Assembly (NCBI RefSeq): GCF_052857255.1
Contig: NC_135500.1
Location: forward strand, 49,316,272 to 49,380,271
DNA length: 64,000 nucleotides
Origin: Amblyomma americanum
Taxonomy: Eukaryota; Arthropoda; Arachnida; Ixodida; Ixodidae
Direction of reading: 5' to 3'
The notes beneath the pieces were generated by a model. The model searched no databases, had not been told where the DNA came from, and worked only from the letters and a program-made list of their open reading frames with translations. Positions within the stretch are counted from its first letter, which is position 1; the number at the start of each line of letters is the position of its first letter. A program made the translations under genes and the position numbers. This document shows positions 61,901 through 64,000 of the stretch, one piece after another.

Positions 61901-64000
61901 GACGAGAGAAGGCTGTAAGCTTTTTCTCTCAGAACTGCGCGAAAACTTGAATTCCGGCTCAAAACAACGGGATGCATCGATTTAGATCGAAACTAGCGAG
62001 ATTTACGCACTTCGATTTTACAAGTCGTGGAAGAGTAGACGAGAGAAAGCTGTAAACGTTTCTCTCAGAACTGCGCGAAAACTTGAATTCCGGCTCAAAA
62101 CAACAGGATACATCGTTTTAGATCAATACTAGCGAGATTCACGAACATCGATTTTACAAGTCGTCGAAGAGTAGACGAGAGAGAGCTGTAAACGTTTTCT
62201 CTCAGAACTGCGCGAAAACTTGTATTCCGGCTAAAAACAACGGGATACATCGTTTTAGATCGAAACTAGCTAGATTTACGCACTTCGATTTTACAAGTCG
62301 TCGAAGAGTAGACGAGGGAAAGCTATAAGCTTTTTCTCTCAGAACTGCGCGAAAACTTGAATTCCGGCTCAAAACAACGGGATACATCGTTTTAGATCGA
62401 AACTAGAGAGATTCAGGATCATAGATTTTACAAGTCGACAAAGGGTAGACGAGAGAAAGCTGTAAACTTTCTCTCAGAACTGCGCGAAAACTTGTATTCC
62501 GGGTCAAAACCACGGGATACATCGTTTTAGATCAAAACGAGCGAGATTTACGCACTTCGATTTTACAAGTCGTCGAAGAGTAGACAAGAGAAAGGTGTAA
62601 ACATTTTCTCTCAGAACTGCGCAAAACTTGTATTCCGACTAAAAGCAACGAGATAGATTGTTTTAGATCAAAACTAGCGAGATTTACGTACTTTGATTTT
62701 ACAAGTCGTCGAAGAGTAGACGAGAGAGAGCTGTAAACTTTTTCTCTCAGAACTGCGCCAAAACATGTATTCCGGCTCAAAATAACGGGATACATCGTTT
62801 TAGATCGAAACTAGCGAGATTCACGAACTTCGATTTTAGAAGTCGCCGAAGAGTAGACGAGAGAAAGGTTTAAACTTTTTCTTTCAGAACTGCGCGAAAA
62901 CTTGTATTCCGGCTCAAAACAACGAGATACATCGTTTTAGATCAAAACTAGCGAGATTTACGTACTTCGATTTTACAAGTCGTCGAAGAGTAGACGAGAG
63001 AGAGCTGTAAACGTTTTCTCTCAGAACGGCGCGAAAACTTGTATTCCGGGTCAAAACCACGGGATACATCGTTTTAGATCAAAACGAGCGAGATTTACGC
63101 ACTTCGATTTTACAAGTGGTCAAAGAGTAGACGAGAGAAAGCTGTTAACTTTTTCTCTCAGAACTGAGCGAAAACTTGTATTCCGGCTAAAAACAACGAG
63201 ATACATCGTTTTATACCAAAACTAGCGAGATTTACGTACTTCGATTTTACAAGTCGTCGAAGAGTAGACGAGAGATAGCTGTAAACTTTTTCTCTCAGAA
63301 CTGCGCAAAAACTTGAATTTCGGCTCAGAACAACGGAATACATCGTTTCAGATCGAAAGTAGAGAGGTTCACGAACAGAGATTTTACAAGTCGTCGAAGG
63401 GTAGACGAGAGTAGGCTGTAAACGTTTTCTCTCAGAACTGCGCGAAAACTTCTATTCCGGCTCAAACAACGGGATACATTGTTTTAGATCGAAACTAGCA
63501 AAATTCACGAACATCGATTTTACAAGTCGTCGAAGAGTAGACAAGAGAAAGGTGTAAACATTTTCTCTCAGAACTGCGCAAAACTTGTATTCCGACTAAA
63601 AGCAACGAGATACATCGTTTTAGATCAAAACTAGCGAGATTCACGAACATCGATTTTACAAGTCGTCGAAGAGTAGACGAGAGAGAGCTGTTAACTTTTT
63701 CTCTCAGAACAGCGCGAAAACTTGTATTCCGGCTCAAAACAACGGGATACATCGTTTTAGATCGAAACTAGCTAGATTTACGCACTTCGATTTTACAAGT
63801 CGTCGAAGAGTAGACGAGAGAAAGCTATAAGCTTTTTCTCTCAGAACTGCGCGAAAACTTGAATTCCGGCTCAAAACAACGGGATACATCGTTTTAGATC
63901 GAAACTAGAGAGATTCAGGATCATATATTTTACAAGTCGACAAAGGGTAGACGAGAGAAAGCTGTAAACTTTCTCTCAGAACTGCGCGAAAACTTGTATT
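58964..64000 (+). repeat. C unit 6, cut by the window end
   Basis: Anchored on GATATATTG and matching C1 with stepwise offsets: 30148 to about 59415, then 30422 after a two-monomer gain (about 59404-59677, resembling 31.85-32.12 kb), then 30012, 29603, 29466 and finally 28374 to the end. Each step is close to a whole number of monomers. A unit-specific change near 59183 gives GCTGTCAAC in place of GCTGTTAAC. Confidence 0.82.
61462..61485 (+). repeat. Second conserved dyad in the monomer (CTTCGA / TCGAAG)
   Basis: Representative copy of a 6-bp inverted repeat, CTTCGA, 12-base spacer, TCGAAG, at monomer positions about 40-63. It is intact in monomers with GCACTTCG and lost in those with ATCGATTTTAC or CATAGATTTTAC, so it marks a subset of the array. 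It may be incidental. Confidence 0.55.

Larger units (their letters stand above)
1..64000 (+). repeat. Tandem satellite array, ~137-bp monomer, HOR-organised
   Basis: The sequence consists entirely of head-to-tail copies of one monomer of about 137 bp (common variants 134-137 bp). Phased from GATACATCG, a typical unit has about 57 G+C (42%) and 12 CpG. The best-conserved stretches are GATACATCGTTTTAGATCG at the start, GTAGACGAGAG near position 65-75, and CTCAGAACTGCGCGAAAAC at about 96-114. Positions about 26-45 (AGCGAGATTTACGCACTTCG and variants) and the 75-92 hairpin region vary most and define monomer subtypes. All copies share one orientation. No unique DNA longer than a few bases interrupts the array, and neither edge is reached. 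Satellite arrays of this kind are typical of centromeric or heterochromatic regions of eukaryotes. That location is inferred, not shown. I did not recognise the satellite as a named family. Confidence 0.97.
28654..64000 (+). repeat. Higher-order repeat family C, nested mosaic
   Basis: The longest and youngest-looking part of the array. Multi-kilobase segments repeat in the same order at offsets of 7496, 8043, 8180, 11731, 19774, 19910 and 30148 bp. Typical monomer types are GGGATATATTG with TTCACAAACATCG, ATTGTTGTAGATCG, GAGATAGATCG followed by GTACTTTGATTTTAC, and GGATAAATCG. Segments at 35.6-37.5, 43.1-45.0 and 55.5-57.5 kb are family B order (offset 21825 from B1 for the first), so C contains captured B blocks. 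The array runs off the window end. Confidence 0.9.

Noticed and set aside
1..64000. CRISPR array
   Set aside because: Repeats are contiguous 137-bp units without unique spacers, and no cas-like gene is present.
1..64000. CENP-B box in the monomer
   Set aside because: AACGGGA at the unit end matches the right end of the box, but the TTCG half and the central A are absent at the required spacing. The resemblance is only about 7 bp.
1..64000. Telomeric or subtelomeric repeats
   Set aside because: No runs of TTAGG, TTAGGG, TTTAGGG or similar short repeats occur. GTTTTAG is part of the monomer and not tandem at short period.
1..64000. tRNA, rRNA or small RNA genes within the monomer
   Set aside because: No tRNA-like cloverleaf, A/B box pair with correct spacing, or rRNA-like sequence is visible. 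The hairpin alone does not support an RNA gene.
1..64000. Regular ~10-bp A/T phasing that would indicate nucleosome-positioning DNA
   Set aside because: A/T runs in the monomer fall at irregular intervals (roughly 15, 18, 21, 24 and 40 bp), so no clean helical periodicity can be claimed by eye.

Overview
The whole 64 kb window is one uninterrupted tandem satellite DNA array. I see no gene, RNA gene, transposon, CRISPR array or unique sequence anywhere in it. The unit is a monomer of about 137 bp, all copies in the same orientation, roughly 465-470 of them. The array enters at base 1 and leaves at base 64000 without an edge. A typical monomer can be phased to begin at GATACATCG, runs through GAAACTAGCGAGATTTACGC, a CTTCGA/TCGAAG dyad, a purine-rich GTAGACGAGAGAAAG block, a pyrimidine block CTTTTTCTCTCAG, then CTGCGCGAAAACTTG and CCGGCTCAAAACAACGG. 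It is about 42% GC with about 12 CpG, roughly twice the expected number. This points to a eukaryote, and the retained CpGs suggest a genome with little CpG methylation-driven decay, for example an insect or other invertebrate. The species cannot be named from the sequence.

Layout. Single monomers diverge from their neighbours, but long blocks of monomers recur almost identically, so this is a higher-order repeat (HOR) satellite with three interlocked families. Family A (1 to about 13.18 kb) has HOR units of 2864, 3275, 1499 and 3001 bp, i.e. 21, 24, 11 and 22 monomers, followed by a broken fifth unit. The lengths differ by whole monomers, as expected from in-register unequal exchange. At about 13.17-13.19 kb an out-of-register junction (a 185-bp unit with a short filler) switches to family B (about 13.18-28.65 kb). 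B has units of 5055 and 5723 bp and a third, incomplete one. B1 carries a 560-bp tandem duplication with a microhomology junction, and B1 and B2 each end in about 855 bp of family A sequence. Family C (about 28.65-64 kb) is a nested mosaic in which the same multi-kilobase segments recur at offsets of 7496, 8043, 8180, 11731, 19774, 19910 and 30148 bp. Six C units can be anchored on a GATATATTG monomer, at 28816, 38233, 40547, 45729, 48590 and 58964.

There are many short open frames, mostly on the minus strand (61, 76-77, 85 and 117 codons). They are by-products of the repeat: the same frame returns with each monomer type, and because 137 is not a multiple of 3, reading shifts frame at every monomer. 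I do not annotate them as genes. The array most likely belongs to centromeric, pericentromeric or other constitutive heterochromatin. That role is inference from the structure alone. All copy-number and junction statements also assume that the assembly of this repetitive region is correct.
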